Assembly: GCA_949987565.1 (NCBI GenBank)
Contig: OX465113.1
Span: 6,446,551-6,510,550 of the forward strand
DNA from: Luidia sarsii
Lineage: Eukaryota > Echinodermata > Asteroidea > Paxillosida > Luidiidae
DNA: 64,000 nucleotides
Direction of reading: 5' to 3'
This document shows positions 1 through 11,700 of this stretch, piece after piece (within the stretch, counting starts at the first letter, position 1; every line of letters starts with the position of its first letter). The notes beneath the pieces are model-generated. The model was not told where the DNA came from. It searched no databases and saw only the letters and a program-made list of their open reading frames with translations. A program made the position numbers and the translations under genes.

Positions 1-555
1 CGGGAATGAGGCGGGAATGAGGCGGGATTGAGGCGGGAATGAGGCGGGGATTGAGGCGGGATTGAGGCGGGAATGAGGCGGGAATGAGGCGGGATTGAGG
101 CGGGAATGAGGCGGGGATTGAGGCGGGATTGAGGCGGGATTGAGGCTGGAATGAGGCGGGAATGAGGCGGGATTGAGGCGGGAATGAGGCGGGGATTGAG
201 GCGGGATTGAGGCGGGAATGAGGCGGGGATTGAGGCGGGAATGAGGCGGGAATGAGGCGGGGATTGAGGCGGGATTGAGGCTGGAATGAGGCGGGAATGA
301 GGCGGGATTGAGGCGGGAATGAGGCGGGGATTGAGGCGGGATTGAGGCGGGAATGAGGCGGGGATTGAGGCGGGAATGAGGCGGGAATGAGGCGGGGATT
401 GAGGTGGGATTGAGGCGGGATTGAGGCGGGAATGAGGCGGGATTGAGGCGGGAATGAGGCGGGGATTGAGCTGGGATTGAGGCGGGATTGAGGCGGGAAT
501 GAGGCGGGATTGAGGCGGGATTGAGGCGAAATTGAGGCGGGAATGAGGCGGGATT
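1..555. repeat. GC-rich 11/12-bp minisatellite
   Basis: Tandem array of about 50 units of an 11-12 bp motif alternating GAGGCGGGAAT and GAGGCGGG(G)ATT. It starts at the window edge, so its full size is unknown. No ORF of interest. Confidence 0.97.
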
Positions 556-1013
556 GAGGTGGTAGTGGTTTTGTTAAAGACTTGCGACAGGGGAGTTGGG
601 ATAAATAACAGTCGAAACGGGTGCCTAAAACCAACCGGAACTCACCAGAACATTCCTTATGTGGTCAACGAGCAATATACAGTTTGAGGTATTTTATTGA
701 ACACTTTAATTCACGTTTGTAACAATAACAATAATGAATTAATAAATAAAAGAAACGCCGTGAAATTAATAAAACATTAATAAACAACAAAATAACTAGC
801 GAAAGAAACCTCGTGTCCATAAAAAGTAAATCAACATAAAAACAAAACTGTAATGCTTTGGTTGTCGTTCCCACGTTTTTATTCTTTTTTCATTCACCAC
901 CGGTTTTGAACATTAATAAACAAAACAGATTCATTATAATGAGGAGTAAGTAACTGAGGTAAACGTTATGATTATACAAATGCTAGACTATTTAACAATA
1001 TAACAGTCTGTCT
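556..1013. other. AT-rich spacer, no gene seen
   Basis: Mostly A/T-rich DNA after the minisatellite. The single 69-codon open frame on the minus strand is low complexity (Leu/Phe/Tyr-rich) and has no recognisable domain. Confidence 0.5.
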
Positions 1014-1240
1014 TTGTGCTCATTCACCTGCTCATTTTGCCCATTCACCTGCTCATTTTGCTCATTTCGTGCTCATTTTGCTCATCGACCTGCTCATTGT
1101 ACTCATCCACCTGCTCATTTTGCTCATATACTTGCTCATTTTGCTCATTCACGTACTCATTTTGCTCATTTCCTGCTCATTTTGCTCATGTTGCTCATTT
1201 CCTGCTCATTTTGCTCATCGACCTGTTCATTTTGCTCTCA
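1014..1240. repeat. 21-bp tandem repeat (TGCTCATTTTGCTCAT type)
   Basis: About 10 imperfect units of 21 bp built from the TGCTCATTTTGCTCAT core. The unit length is a multiple of three and lacks stops, so all three forward frames stay open and give Cys/Ser/Phe-, Leu/Ile- or Ala/His-rich peptides. I treat these as repeat artefacts. Confidence 0.9.
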
Positions 1241-1273
1241 TAAAGAAATCGGATTCTCTAATCCTTACCATCT

Positions 1274-1823
1274 CTAACTTTGTCTTCCGCTTTCATCATG
1301 TTGGAACAAGCCGAGAAATTCGGCATGGTGTTTAACCATTACCCTGTCCAGGGCCTTGTCAACTTCCATGCCTTTATCTAGTTTTTCTTTGAGATCTGCG
1401 AGAATAACTTGGTGGGTTTCATTTTCTTCAAGATGCAAGTAACTTGACAGGAAATCCTTGTAGTTGTCAAAGAAGATTCTCTTGACTGCCCAGCGGGTTT
1501 TCCTATTGGCTTTGTCTTCGGCTTCATCTTCGTCCATACCATTGTCGATGTACTTCTCGAGTTTCTCATTCCACATATCTTTGGTTGCCTCTTTGGCCTC
1601 TTTCAACCAGTCTTGGTAAGCGATATTATCTTCCAATTCAGAGCTGGACTCATCTTCTTCCGTTTTATATGGCTTTATAGAAATCGTCTTTTCCCATATC
1701 CTCCAGTAATCGGTTTTCGACGATATAAAGACTTTTCTTCAAGCTGACCAAAGTGGACGAAAGAATCACACTAAAAGAGGTGTCAGTCACTTTCTCCACA
1801 CCACAGACTATTAGAATAATCAT
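1274..1823 (-). pseudogene. Hypothetical acidic protein gene, frameshifted
   Basis: Two minus-strand frames join into one plausible coding unit. The upstream part starts at an ATG at 1823 and runs 52 codons to a stop at 1665-1667. The downstream part, to 1274, is 120 codons from the ATG at 1636, and its frame is open upstream through an acidic Glu/Asp/Ser stretch, so the two frames overlap around 1665-1680. The downstream part is rich in Lys/Glu/Asp and probably helical, with motifs such as RIFFDNYKDFL and HLEENETHQ. The overlap suggests one frameshift or an unrecognised intron. I do not recognise a named domain. It could be a lineage-specific gene or cargo of an old transposon. Function unknown. 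Confidence 0.45.
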
Positions 1824-2640
1824 AGAGAAGGTTGATTAAGCCTGTCACTTCCGTAAGATTACCCGGTTTTGTTGACGTCCGCGGCGCACCGCGCGCAGTA
1901 AGCATCATCACCTATTTTCGATGGTGGTGTTTAGTAAGGTGTCCCAGTGCAGCCAAACGCAAAATAAATTCTTTAAATAACTCAAAATGCTGTGTGGCAC
2001 TGTAAAATTCTTCACTGTATGGTTTTTTTTTTCATCTTTCGTTTTTTTTTTCGACACTGCTTCTAACACTGTCCTGAAATCATTAATAATTTATGCTTAA
2101 AACATATATTGGTCTGGTTGATGTCTTCTTCTGTGACGTTTAAAAAAACTCCACAATCCTCTTTCTCACTGTTTCTTCAGTTATAACCTTTCCCAAGTTC
2201 ACCCAAGAGGTACATTTCCTCCTTCTTGGTACTTTTTCTAGCTGCTCTTTTATTTTTTTTCATTTTTTTAAAAAGCCTATTAGGCCATGTTACTTTATGT
2301 CTTTAATTAAAAATAAAACAAATATAAAACAAATTATATAAGCGAGGCGCCCTTTAGGAGCATCCCTAGTTTTCACCCGAACGGACTGCCTCAAGTTGCG
2401 TGATATAAATTTTGTCTACGTATGTTGGGGTTTAAATGTTATGGTACACTCATATTTTTGTCAGGACCAACAATAAAGAAAACTGGAGCTTCGAAGCAAC
2501 TGCCGATTTTGTACCTAGGAAAATAGACCCCAAAAGAGCATTTTTTTGAATCACACGAGTTTGGCCTACCGGAAAAGCCTAAACTTTCCATATTTTCGGT
2601 GACGGACAAGAGCAGGAAACCAACTGGAAGATACGAAGTC
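1824..2640. other. Noncoding spacer
   Basis: A/T-rich DNA with poly-T runs (around 2025-2050 and 2250-2270). I see no coding exon, RNA gene or mobile-element termini. Confidence 0.4.
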
Positions 2641-2654
2641 TGAGATCGTTATAC

Positions 2655-2741
2655 GGAGTTGTTTTCATCGTGCGATGTGGGTTATAGAAGGCTAAGCGTC
2701 GAAAACGTGTACCGTCGAAAACGGGGGTTCCCACGATAACT
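2655..2741 (+). repeat. Direct repeat copy 1 (flanking a palindromic insert)
   Basis: About 85 bp starting ACGGAGTTGTTTTCATCG and ending in CCCACGATA recur in the same orientation at 3306-3391 with roughly 85-90% identity. Between the two copies lies an inverted-repeat element at 2839-3110. Confidence 0.75.
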
Positions 2742-2838
2742 CTATGTCTTTTCCGTACGCCGCCATCTTGAATCAAACCATACTACACTGTGCATGCGCA
2801 GATACTATTTGAGTGTTGTCCGAACCTCGAGACGGTCG

Positions 2839-3110
2839 CTAATGGACCTTTCCCATGAAATATGCAAATTAGACCTAGCGCATGCGCTTAACTAAATTGG
2901 TGGGCAAGCGGGCTGCCAACCAATCATAGTTTTCCACGGGCGTGCGCGCGTTCCTTCTCACTAACAGTTTTGCGTGCGGTCATTGGCTATTCAGCGTCTC
3001 CTGCGCGCGTATTTCGAAACCTGCACGCAACGCGCACTCGTTTGCCCACCAATTTAGTAAAGCGCATGCGCCAGCTCTTATTTGCATATTTCATGGGAAA
3101 GGTCCATTGG
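2839..3110. repeat. Inverted-repeat (foldback) element
   Basis: The left arm (about 2839-2910) begins AATGGACCTTTCCCATGAAA and the right arm (about 3041-3110) is its reverse complement over about 65 bp, with both arms containing GCATGCGC and ATTTGCATA-type stretches. No transposase is encoded, so it is a MITE or foldback insert. Confidence 0.75.
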
Positions 3111-3305
3111 ATCAGTATGACCGACTGGGCTTTGTTTTTTGGGGGGCATTTCATGGGTTTTACGACCTCGGCATGGGATTTATTCTTTTTTATCCTCTGG
3201 TCGATCGTTGTGTCTCCTTGGTTATACTAATACCTCCTTGGTTATACCATGGAGGAATAACTACTTATCCCTCCAAGGTTATACCAATACCATGGAGGAA
3301 GGAAA

Positions 3306-3391
3306 CGGAGTTGTTTTCATCGTGTGATGTGAGTTAGAAGGCCACGCGTCGAAAAAGCGTACCGTCGAAAACTGGGCCTCCCACGATACAT
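3306..3391 (+). repeat. Direct repeat copy 2
   Basis: Second copy of the 2655-2741 sequence in the same orientation. Confidence 0.75.
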
Positions 3392-3870
3392 GAACAAACC
3401 ATCAAGGTATGCCGCCAAAAGCGCAAACTCAAAGGGTTGCTAGCCTCTTTTCAGTCGTTTTGAGAAAACCCAGCTTGGATCAGCCTTCCGGCCCTCTAAT
3501 TTGTTTCTTCTTCATTATGACTATCAATTATGAGGGCAAAGTACAATGTTTAAAAGATTCTTTTGAATCCTTTGAAATGGAGGAAATTGGGCACACTTTG
3601 GTTATAATGTTTCGCTGCGGCTTGAAAAGCAACTAGCAAATTTCAGCTTAATACTAGTAGTAGTACTCAGTAGTAGTAGTACTAGTAGTACTACTAGTAG
3701 TAGTAGTACATAATGTATTCAGCATATGGACTGAGTAGTAATAACGCAGAGAAGAACACATGGTACAGTACGCATTGTCATTGAACCACTTATTATTAAA
3801 TATTAATGATGATATAGGCCTACATCAGAACATTTAGTTAAAACTTATATAATATTCATGTAATGTATTA

Positions 3871-3953
3871 GTTGCGGTAACCGTAACCCTCATCCTCCCG
3901 AAGGTCGGAGACATTCGGGAGGATGAGGGTTACGACTTACGGTTACCGCAACT
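3871..3953. repeat. Hairpin, about 33-bp arms
   Basis: AGTTGCGGTAACCGTAACCC at the left is matched by its reverse complement at the right, with CTCATCCTCCCGAA / TTCGGGAGGATGAG inside and a loop of about 11 nt. Confidence 0.85.
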
Positions 3954-4458
3954 AGTTAGTACTAGTACAGTAGTAGTACTACTTAGTACTAGTACTAGTA
4001 GTAGTACTAGTAGTAGTAATGTATACTGTACACAAGTATGAAAATACTGTTAGTGTTACTGTTAGCTATATTAGTATTACTACTACAGAGTACAGTACTA
4101 CTAGTACTAGTACTAGTAGTAGTACTAGTAGTACACAAAGTAGTAGTACTACTCCTAGTCCTAGTACTAGTACTACTACTAAGTACTAGTAGTACTAGTA
4201 GTACTAGTAGTAGTAGTAGTAGTAGTACTACTACTAGTACTACTAGTACTACTACTAGTACTAGTACTAGTAGTAGTACTAGTACTAGTAGTAGTAGTAG
4301 TAGTACCAGTAGTAGTCCTAGTCCTACTCCTACTCCTAGTCCTAGCTCCCTGAATGAACCATGGACGTTGGAGGAATGAACTGATTGATGATTCCATTTT
4401 GTCGTCGAGAAACATACTTTTAGTTTTACTCACTTTTAGCATTAGTGAGAAAGGTTTC

Positions 4459-4635
4459 CCACGGGTTACCGTAGTCCCACTTACTGGGCCGTTACGGTAG
4501 GAGTAGGAGTAGGACGATTTTTGATTTTATCCGTAAAAAAAAAAAAAAAAAAAAATTATCCGTAAAAACATAAAAACAAAAATCGTTTAAGAGGAGCTCC
4601 TAACGGCCCAGTAAGTGGGACTAGGTTTACCGTGC
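4459..4635. repeat. Inverted repeat around a poly-A tract
   Basis: GTAGTCCCACTTACTGGGCC (from 4471) pairs with GGCCCAGTAAGTGGGACTA (to 4623). The loop carries an A-tract near 4536-4556 and duplicated TTATCCGTAAAAA motifs. Confidence 0.8.
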
Positions 4636-4762
4636 CACTGCCATAATTATGATTATGAGATTGGCACACACAGTATGGCAGTAAACAGCGTACAGGGTGT
4701 CTATCCAGTAATCCAGTATTGGCAGTAAAAGTAATAATACTACATATTAGTAATACTAATAA

Positions 4763-4968
4763 AAAACGCAGTGGCTGTTGTTACGGCAATCATCCGTGTG
4801 GTTCCCTGACTTCACAGTATTTGTCAGGATGTTTAGCTCTTGGAACCAGACTATCAGCTAATAGACTGGTTCAACCAGCCTGCAATGCTGACGAAATACA
4901 TGTACAATCAAGTCAGGGAACCACATGGACGACTGCCGTAACAACAGCCACTGCGAATAAAAAAAGGC
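4763..4968. repeat. Foldback element, CGCAGTGGCTGTTGTTACGG termini
   Basis: Both ends carry CGCAGTGGCTGTTGTTACGG in inverted orientation, and a second inverted stretch around GGTTCCCTGACT lies inside. The related terminus CGCAGTGGCTATTGTTACGG bounds the element at 31457-32180, so this is a small family member. Confidence 0.8.
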
Positions 4969-5085
4969 AGCTACCTTGGCAGCATCTGCATACTGTGCAT
5001 TTACATTTACACCAGCACCAGGAACAATCTTGGAACTTAACTGGAAGTGAGGTTTCATCTCATGGACCCGCGGAAAGTACTGACA

Positions 5086-5242
5086 CTAAAGACTAGTCTG
5101 AATAACTTGGACAAGTGACCCATTTTTTATCAAAATTTGAAATTTGGAGGGTCGGGTGACACGACAGTCACCCGATCCTCCAAATTTCAAATTTTGATAA
5201 AAAAGGGTGATTTGTCAGGTCCAGGTTACTCGGACCAAGCTC
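5086..5242. repeat. Near-perfect hairpin MITE, 43-bp arms
   Basis: Arms around 5118-5160 and 5167-5210 match almost perfectly (ATCAAAATTTGAAATTTGGA and its complement, then GGTCGGGTGAC / GTCACCCGATC) around a 6-nt loop. The outer ends resemble TAGTCCGAGTAACTTGGAC, the terminus of the family also seen at 30530-30605 and 30663-32227. Confidence 0.8.
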
Positions 5243-5394
5243 GGACTACTGACACAAGTACCGGTACTAGTACTAGTTATAGAAGTACTACTTAGTAGTA
5301 GTACTAAGCAAGTGTTACTAAAGTACTACTAGTACTAGTAGTAGTAGTACTTTTAAGGGCTTTTCACACTACAAAAAATCTCACTAGACTGAGC

Positions 5395-5704
5395 TTTTCA
5401 CACTACACGATTTCAACACGACGTCGACCTGTGTAGAGCACTCGACGTGTTGAAACCAACCCTGCTCGGGAGGTTGGTTGAGAGCGGTCGAACCATGTTG
5501 AGAATTCTGACACGTGTTGAAAGCCGTAGTGTGAACGTCTCTGGGTTGAGTTTGACCCGTGTAACATAACGGCCGAGTGCATGCGGGGGGGCACTATAGC
5601 CTATAGGGTCTATCCGCGATACCGTGTGAAACGATCGTGCAATACACAAGTCGAAACGTTACATGTGTTGAGCAAATTCTGGTGTTGCAGTGAGTAGTGT
5701 GAAA
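5395..5704. repeat. Putative MITE with TTTTCACACTAC ends
   Basis: TTTTCACACTAC at 5395-5406 and GTAGTGTGAAAA at 5693-5704 are inverted. The interior is rich in CGTGTTGA-type motifs. A nearby extra copy of the terminus (5361) makes exact borders uncertain. Confidence 0.5.
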
Positions 5705-6087
5705 ATGTAGCAAAATTGACCCATGTTGAAAGTGACCCGTGTTCGACACGGGTCGGACCAGTGTAGATTTTGACACGGATCGAACGTTCATCATTAGTAG
5801 TACTTTTTACTAGTACTTAGTACCTATAGGCTATAGTCATGATAGTAGTAGTACAAGTACTAGAAGTAGTACTCAGTAGTAGTACTAGTAGTAGTACTAG
5901 TACTAGTACAACTAGTACTACTAGTACTAGTACAACTAGTACTACTAGTACTAGTACTAGTTGGTCACAGACCGAGTTGACTGAGACTGAGTTGGTTACC
6001 ATGTATGGTTACGGACCGAGTTGACATGAAATCTTACTACTACTATACTACTTCTTTGTACTACTAGAATTTGTACTGGTTATTTAA

Positions 6088-6821
6088 AGGGGAATGAAAC
6101 CCAGATAAAAATGTTGGCTTATCTAATTGGGTGTTAAAAACAACCTACAATTATGGATGTGCTACTCAACTACGAGTTTCATAAAGAGGGAAAAATCATG
6201 GAATTTGGTGGTCGAAGTTGCGATCCCACAAACCGCCATCTTTTTGTATGACATCGCAACGGAAAACTCCTGCATGGGCCCGGACGGATGTACCCCTACT
6301 TCATATTGTATATACTGCGTGCAGTTATACACCCGGGATCGAGTCGAGACTAGATCGAGACTATACGCAATCACCACGCTACAATCACGTCATTTCAACT
6401 GTATACTTTGAGAAATTTCTCAACTTTGATGACCGCAGCGCACTTCCTAAACAACTCCGTTCTCTTGTCCTTGTTGGGAACTGCATAGAAAGATTTCCCC
6501 AGCTTTTTCCCGCTGGCATTTTACATCCAAAAGCTTGGCAGTACACCATCGTTCAGCTCGCGAGTGTATAACTGTAGGCAGTATATACATGTAGTAGGGG
6601 TACATCCGTCCGGGCCCATGTGGGAGTTGTCCGTCATTATGTCATGACCCGCCAGTGACTGGCGGGCCACTAAGAAAGATGGCGGTTTGTGGGAACGTGA
6701 ATTCGACCACCGAATTCCATGATTTTTCCCTCTTTATGAAACTCGTAGGTGAGTAGCACATAGGTAATTGTAGGTTGTTCTTAACACCCAATCAGATAAG
6801 CCAACATTTTTATCTGGGTTT
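6088..6821. mobile_element. THAP/TTAA-type (Kolobok-like) nonautonomous element, copy A
   Basis: Inverted repeats of about 150 bp. The left end starts AGGGGAATG after TTAA (6084-6087); the right end is cut off where an AGTACT array begins at about 6822. Around 6425-6560, on the minus strand, it contains a decayed THAP zinc-finger fragment (ATG GTG TAC TGC CAA GCT TTT...). One base missing in an A-run relative to copy C shifts the frame. The TTAA flank plus THAP coding fits the Kolobok superfamily; piggyBac also uses TTAA but lacks THAP. Confidence 0.75.
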
Positions 6822-6998
6822 AGTACTAGTAGTAGTACTAGTAGTACTAGTAGTACTACTACTGTACTATAAGTACTAGTAGTAGTACTACTGCTGTACT
6901 AGTACATCACTAAGTACTACAGTCGTGACAGTACTACTAGTACTACTGTAGTACATGTAGTATTAGTAACAGTAACAACTACTTAACTTAGTTACTTG

Positions 6999-7813
6999 TG
7001 CCCTTTTTACACACTGCTGTTACCCGGGTAATCTCGGGATTAACAAAGAAAATAACCTCAAGATTACCTGGGTAACTTGGACATTCACACTACACTTCTC
7101 CGGGTTAGAAATTCGGCGGGTTAACTGCCTTAAAACCCCACTTAACCCGGGTAATTTTTAACCCTGCTCGCAAGGTGGTTTAACCCGCCAATCTCGGGCT
7201 TAACGGCGGCCTTGAGCCAATTCTCCGGGTTATCGTTGGATGTGTGATTGCTCGCCCAGTTTTTCTACCCGGGTAAGTTCGTTGAGCTGTCAGCACGCTC
7301 AGCGAACATCAGCAAGTAAACTATTTCTAAGCGCGCAGATTGGACTGCAATGACATATTGCCTGTCATACATGTAGCTGTTAATTGTTGTAGCAGGTTTC
7401 CATCCACTTTTTATTAATAAAGCCAATAACTTGTATTGTTTAGTTTGTAACACAAATTACAGGGCACCAATCTTGACAGTAACAACCACGCACCCGCGCA
7501 AAATTTCATTCCAGTATTTTGTGATTGACACTCAGGACAATGTCGCAGACGACCAGTAAAACTTATACTGATAGTGATAAGATGTCACTGATAGTGAGGG
7601 CAGATGTCAAGCAATGCACATTCTCCGGGTGCTCGCTTCGATAGTGTGAATGCCGTCACAGCTTTACCCGGGTACGCAGCAAGCGGGTAAGCTGAATTAC
7701 AGGGTTAATTTTGTAGTGTGAATGTGATTCTCCGGTTTACTTTTCACCCGGGTGCAGATAACTACCCGGCTAATTACTTACCTGGGTAAGAATAGAGCTG
7801 TGTGAAAAGGGCA
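6999..7813. mobile_element. MITE, TGCCCTTTTYACACA termini
   Basis: TGCCCTTTTTACACA at the left is matched by TGTGAAAAGGGCA at the right. The interior carries many copies of ACCCGGGTAA-type motifs. No transposase frame, superfamily uncertain. Confidence 0.7.
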
Positions 7814-7892
7814 TTAGTTGTACAGTACTATACTATGTACTACTACTACTACTACTTCTAGTACTAGTACTAGTAGTAGTACTGAGAACTAG

Positions 7893-8140
7893 TGTCGAGC
7901 GCAAGCATCAGTTCTTGCGCAAACATCGGATTGTCCCTATCTTTGCACAAGTCAAATTTACGCAGGAGCAATTTGTGCAGGAAAAAGCAAGTTGCATGCT
8001 GTGCTTCCTACGGAAAATTGTGTGGGGCACATTACAGCGCGCAACTTGCTTTTTCCTTCGCAACTTTGGCTTGCGCAAAGTTAGGGAGTTCCAGGCGTAA
8101 ATCTGATGTTCCCGCAAGAATCCATGTTTGCACTTGACAA
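7893..8140. repeat. Foldback element with AGGAAAAAGCAAGTTGC arms
   Basis: AGGAAAAAGCAAGTTGC (near 7978) is inverted near 8042-8058, and outer GCGCAAG-type stretches are also inverted. Noncoding. Confidence 0.65.
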
Positions 8141-8191
8141 TGTAACTGAGTATTGTATTACTATTACTAGTATTAGTAGTAACAGCAGCGT

Positions 8192-8555
8192 AGGGCTATT
8201 CCAGATTCAAATATATAGGTGCACTGCATGTACAATACATACGTAACATCATGACACTCATTACTGTGTTATTAATTGCAAACATTTCCTCACTCAATGC
8301 TGTAAACAAATGAGGATTCTTTAATTTGATGAATCATGGCTTGAACCTTGAATACTTATAAGTTATATCAGTAGTATTCACTATTCAGCATTCTAACTTA
8401 ATTGACCTCATTATTGCTTGTTTCACTCAAATTTACTGTGGCTGGGTATGATATTACCATGCAGGTAGGTATTACATAACAACCAACAGTCACAGTGCAT
8501 GTACAGTAGGCCTATTGGTTGCTTTATGTATTTGGATTTTTCTTTTCCGTTCCAG
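8192..8555 (+). other. Upstream of EIF2B3 coding start; likely 5' UTR intron
   Basis: No coding exon seen. It ends in a pyrimidine-rich splice acceptor (TCTTTTCCGTTCCAG, AG at 8554-8555), which implies a noncoding first exon further upstream that I could not place. Confidence 0.5.
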
Positions 8556-8572
8556 TCATACAAGTATTCCTG

Positions 8573-8720
8573 ATGGAATTTCAAGCTGTGATTATGGCAG
8601 GAGGTCGGGGGTCACGGATGACAGACCTGACAGCTAGTGTCCCTAAAGCCCTCCTGCCAGTAGGCAACAAGCCATTAGTCTGGTATCCTGTCAATATGCT
8701 GGAAAAAGCCGGTTTTGAGA
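8573..8720 (+). CDS. EIF2B3: EIF2B3 coding exon 1
   Basis: Starts at ATG 8573 and encodes the glycine-rich nucleotidyltransferase-like loop. Donor GTAAGC at 8721, phase 1. The exon itself begins at 8556 after an acceptor. Confidence 0.96.
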
Positions 8721-11700
8721 GTAAGCATCTAACTAAACATGTATGTACTGCAGTGTAGTACATGTACATGTACTACTAAAAAAGTACCATTTTGCTGTGG
8801 GATGGCACTTGTGATATTAACTCTCTCTAGTACTGTGGTACTCTTAACCTCTTGATGGTGGGATTATTTTAGTGCCAATGGCTGGCACAGTGCCATTTCA
8901 AAAGCTCACTAAACAATCAGAGAACAATATACCTGCAAAATAAATCAATAAGAGTGCACTATTTGTATCAGTGAATCAAATGTGGCACAATAGGAAGTCT
9001 GTGTGGCTTTTGTCAATGGATTATCAACCCTCAAAGATTAACCTTTTGTGTGTAGTCCAATGGAGGGACACACTCTGAGAACTGTGCTTGCTGCTACCCT
9101 TTGACCGCAAACCTGCTAGTGCTACCCTTTGACTGCAAACCTGCCTGCGCTGCAGCGGACAAAGGATCCAGCTGGATGGTCTCAACAAAGCATGCCATTT
9201 GCCATTTGTGGTAAAGGCAGCGGGTGCATTCCACAGTCTATCCGGTGACCACATTGGTTGTGGGGCAGGCCAGCACACTGTCTGTCATGGTAGCACGCAG
9301 ACCCTAATATCATTCACAATAAAGCCTCACCATAGCGCTATTGTTACTGCTAATCTGGCAATTCATGCTGCAACTGATGTCAAAAAATGTGTTTGTCATG
9401 ATACATATTGCTGAAAAGAGTCTTTGTCTACAGTTTGGACAATAGCCGCGTCCAAATTTTGCAACTCCCGTACGCATGCATAGCGGCTTCCCGGCTCGAA
9501 GGGGTTACCAAGTACATGTATGTCAATTGTACGTCATGGACTAGGTGGTTGCTTGTATAATTGCACTTATCTGACTGTTGTGCTATGATTTATTTGTGGT
9601 CCACTTTGAAGGTGTGATTATTATCACTGTTGATTCAGTGAAGCATGACCTGATTCAGGCACTACAGTTAGTGGGTGAGCTCCAGATCCATTTAGATGTG
9701 GTGACAATTCCAAGTGATGAAGATTGGGGTACAGCTGAGTCCCTTCGATACATACAAGATAAGATCAAGGTACGTGTATGATGCAAGTTATTATCAAGCA
9801 CTAGGTGTATTAATGTAAGAAGACAGGGGACAGATAAACTGGTCTTCTTAATCTGTCACCCTTGTTAATATTTTTAAAGGTGACCCCAGTTCAACCATCT
9901 CAAAGAATCAATTAAGAAAGACAGAAGTAATGTCTATTTACTTCTGTATTATGCGTCTATTTCTTTAGCCTTTTCATCTGCCTTGACTATACACTCATCT
10001 TAATCGCCATCCAGTCTGCTTAACCGGACGCATTTCACATCACTGATTGTGTCAAGTTCTAAGTAGAACTTTCATATCATCATCAAATTTATTTATCTTT
10101 CTTGGAATCCAAGGCACAAACCTTAAACTTGGGGATTCCTTTCAAAATTAGATATTCAGAATACTGCATTCATGGGTTAAAAAAAAAAAAAATTAACAAT
10201 TCAAATGTTGAAATTTGTATTATAAACTATAAGACACTTCCGGTTGCTTCTTGCGTGGCAAGCTTGGGTGACAGGCTGAGTGGTATGTTTCTGGTCAAAG
10301 TGACGAGGGCTAATTGGGCAACTATGTTTTGCCGTTCTGTGGCTATTCTCAATGTTGTAACTGGAATTTCACAGTTTGGAGATGCACCTGACCTGCTGTA
10401 CTCATGTGTCATAGCTGAGTTGATACCTGTCACACACATACACACTCTACATCCAAGATCATAATTTCTATCGACAAGCTTCGGTCAGAAGTGTCACACT
10501 CATGGCTGTCTCATGGCATTATTTACTTGTCAACACACTCTATTAGAAAATGAACCACCTGTCCAACTATCTATATTCTCTTACTGGTACCTAGAGACAA
10601 TGGCAGAGGTGTGTGTGTGTCAATTGTCATTGCGTAACGAAGGGTTTATGCTTCAGTGGAGAAATCCCTATCATAAACAGTTTTTTTGCGGGAAAGTCGG
10701 TGATTGGGCAAAAACGTTCGGGCTTGCTCCATTGGTCATGGTATGCACAGAGGTGGGCAAAGACGGATGCATGGATAATGCCCCAATGCATCGATACATG
10801 TAGGATGCGTTGTAACACAATCACAGTTGCCTTTTATGACTGGATGGTATCTTTGAAGCCAATATAACTCTAGAATTAGGAATGAAATAGAACAGTTTAT
10901 TAATTGATTCCTCTTTAGCAATGTTGAGTATTGATATTGTATAGGCAAAAACACTGACATTGCCAGGACAAACAAATTTGGCTGATTGTCATGAAACTTG
11001 ATGAACTTACCAGTTTTTGAGCCTGAGAAGTAAAATACAAGCTTATTTAATTCATGATTATATCATTCACAACATTGATTTAAAGCTGTTTTAGTAATGC
11101 AATCTACTGCTCATCAAGGTATTTGTTTATGTCTCCATGTATTGACTACATTATTTTGAATGTTTTGATTATGTTTTTGAATGTGACCCCAAAAGGTATT
11201 TTCTAACTGGCTTTTGGGGGGTTCCTTTTTAGACAGATGTGCTTGTTGTAAGCTGTGATCTGATCACGGATATGGACTTGCAACTCTTGGCTGATGTGCA
11301 TAGAACCTATGATGCTTCAGTTACTGTCCTGATGCACACTGCACCTGACCAGTCCACAGAAGGAGCAGTACCAGGCACTAAATCAAAGAGGAAACAAGGT
11401 CAGTAAGCTTCACTTCCAGCACTCCTTCTAAGTTGACAGTCTCAATGATTATTATTTTTGTTATTTGTTTTTCTGTGCAAGGATTGTGTGCTTGTGCTAG
11501 TCTTCAGTCTCCCTTTCCTGTGTACAATGTACATGTATCTGTTGAGTCTTACAATTAAAGGGGAATGCAAAATGCCAACCCCAGAAATAAAGTTAGCTTA
11601 TCTGATTGGATGTTAAAAACAACCTACATTACCTATGAGTCACTCACGTACGATTTTCATAAAGAGAGAAAAATCAATCAAATGTAGGTCGAATTTACGT

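Larger units (their letters stand above)
3653..8191. repeat. Dispersed AGTACT/ACTAGT simple-repeat blocks
   Basis: Blocks made almost only of TAGTAC/TACTAG steps occur at about 3653-3712, 3955-4021, 4030-4346, 5262-5352, 5795-5965, 6822-6965, 7818-7885 and 8146-8191. The hexamers AGTACT and ACTAGT are self-complementary. Hairpins and MITEs occupy the gaps, suggesting one ancestral array split by insertions. A further small block lies at 30609-30644. Long Ser/Thr or Val/Leu frames here are repeat artefacts. Confidence 0.85.

Noticed and set aside
1..555. Telomeric repeat
   Set aside because: The 11/12-bp GGGAATGAGGC-type unit is unlike TTAGGG-type animal telomeres.
1014..1335. Three overlapping plus-strand ORFs of 75-88 codons
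   Set aside because: Consequence of the 21-bp stop-free tandem repeat; no start context or domain.
4038..4442. Ser/Thr- and Val/Leu-rich open frames on both strands
   Set aside because: Pure AGT/ACT microsatellite translated in stop-free frames; no real gene.
10102..10464. 120-codon ORF in EIF2B3 intron 2
   Set aside because: No domain, not conserved-looking, and lies between two well-supported exons.
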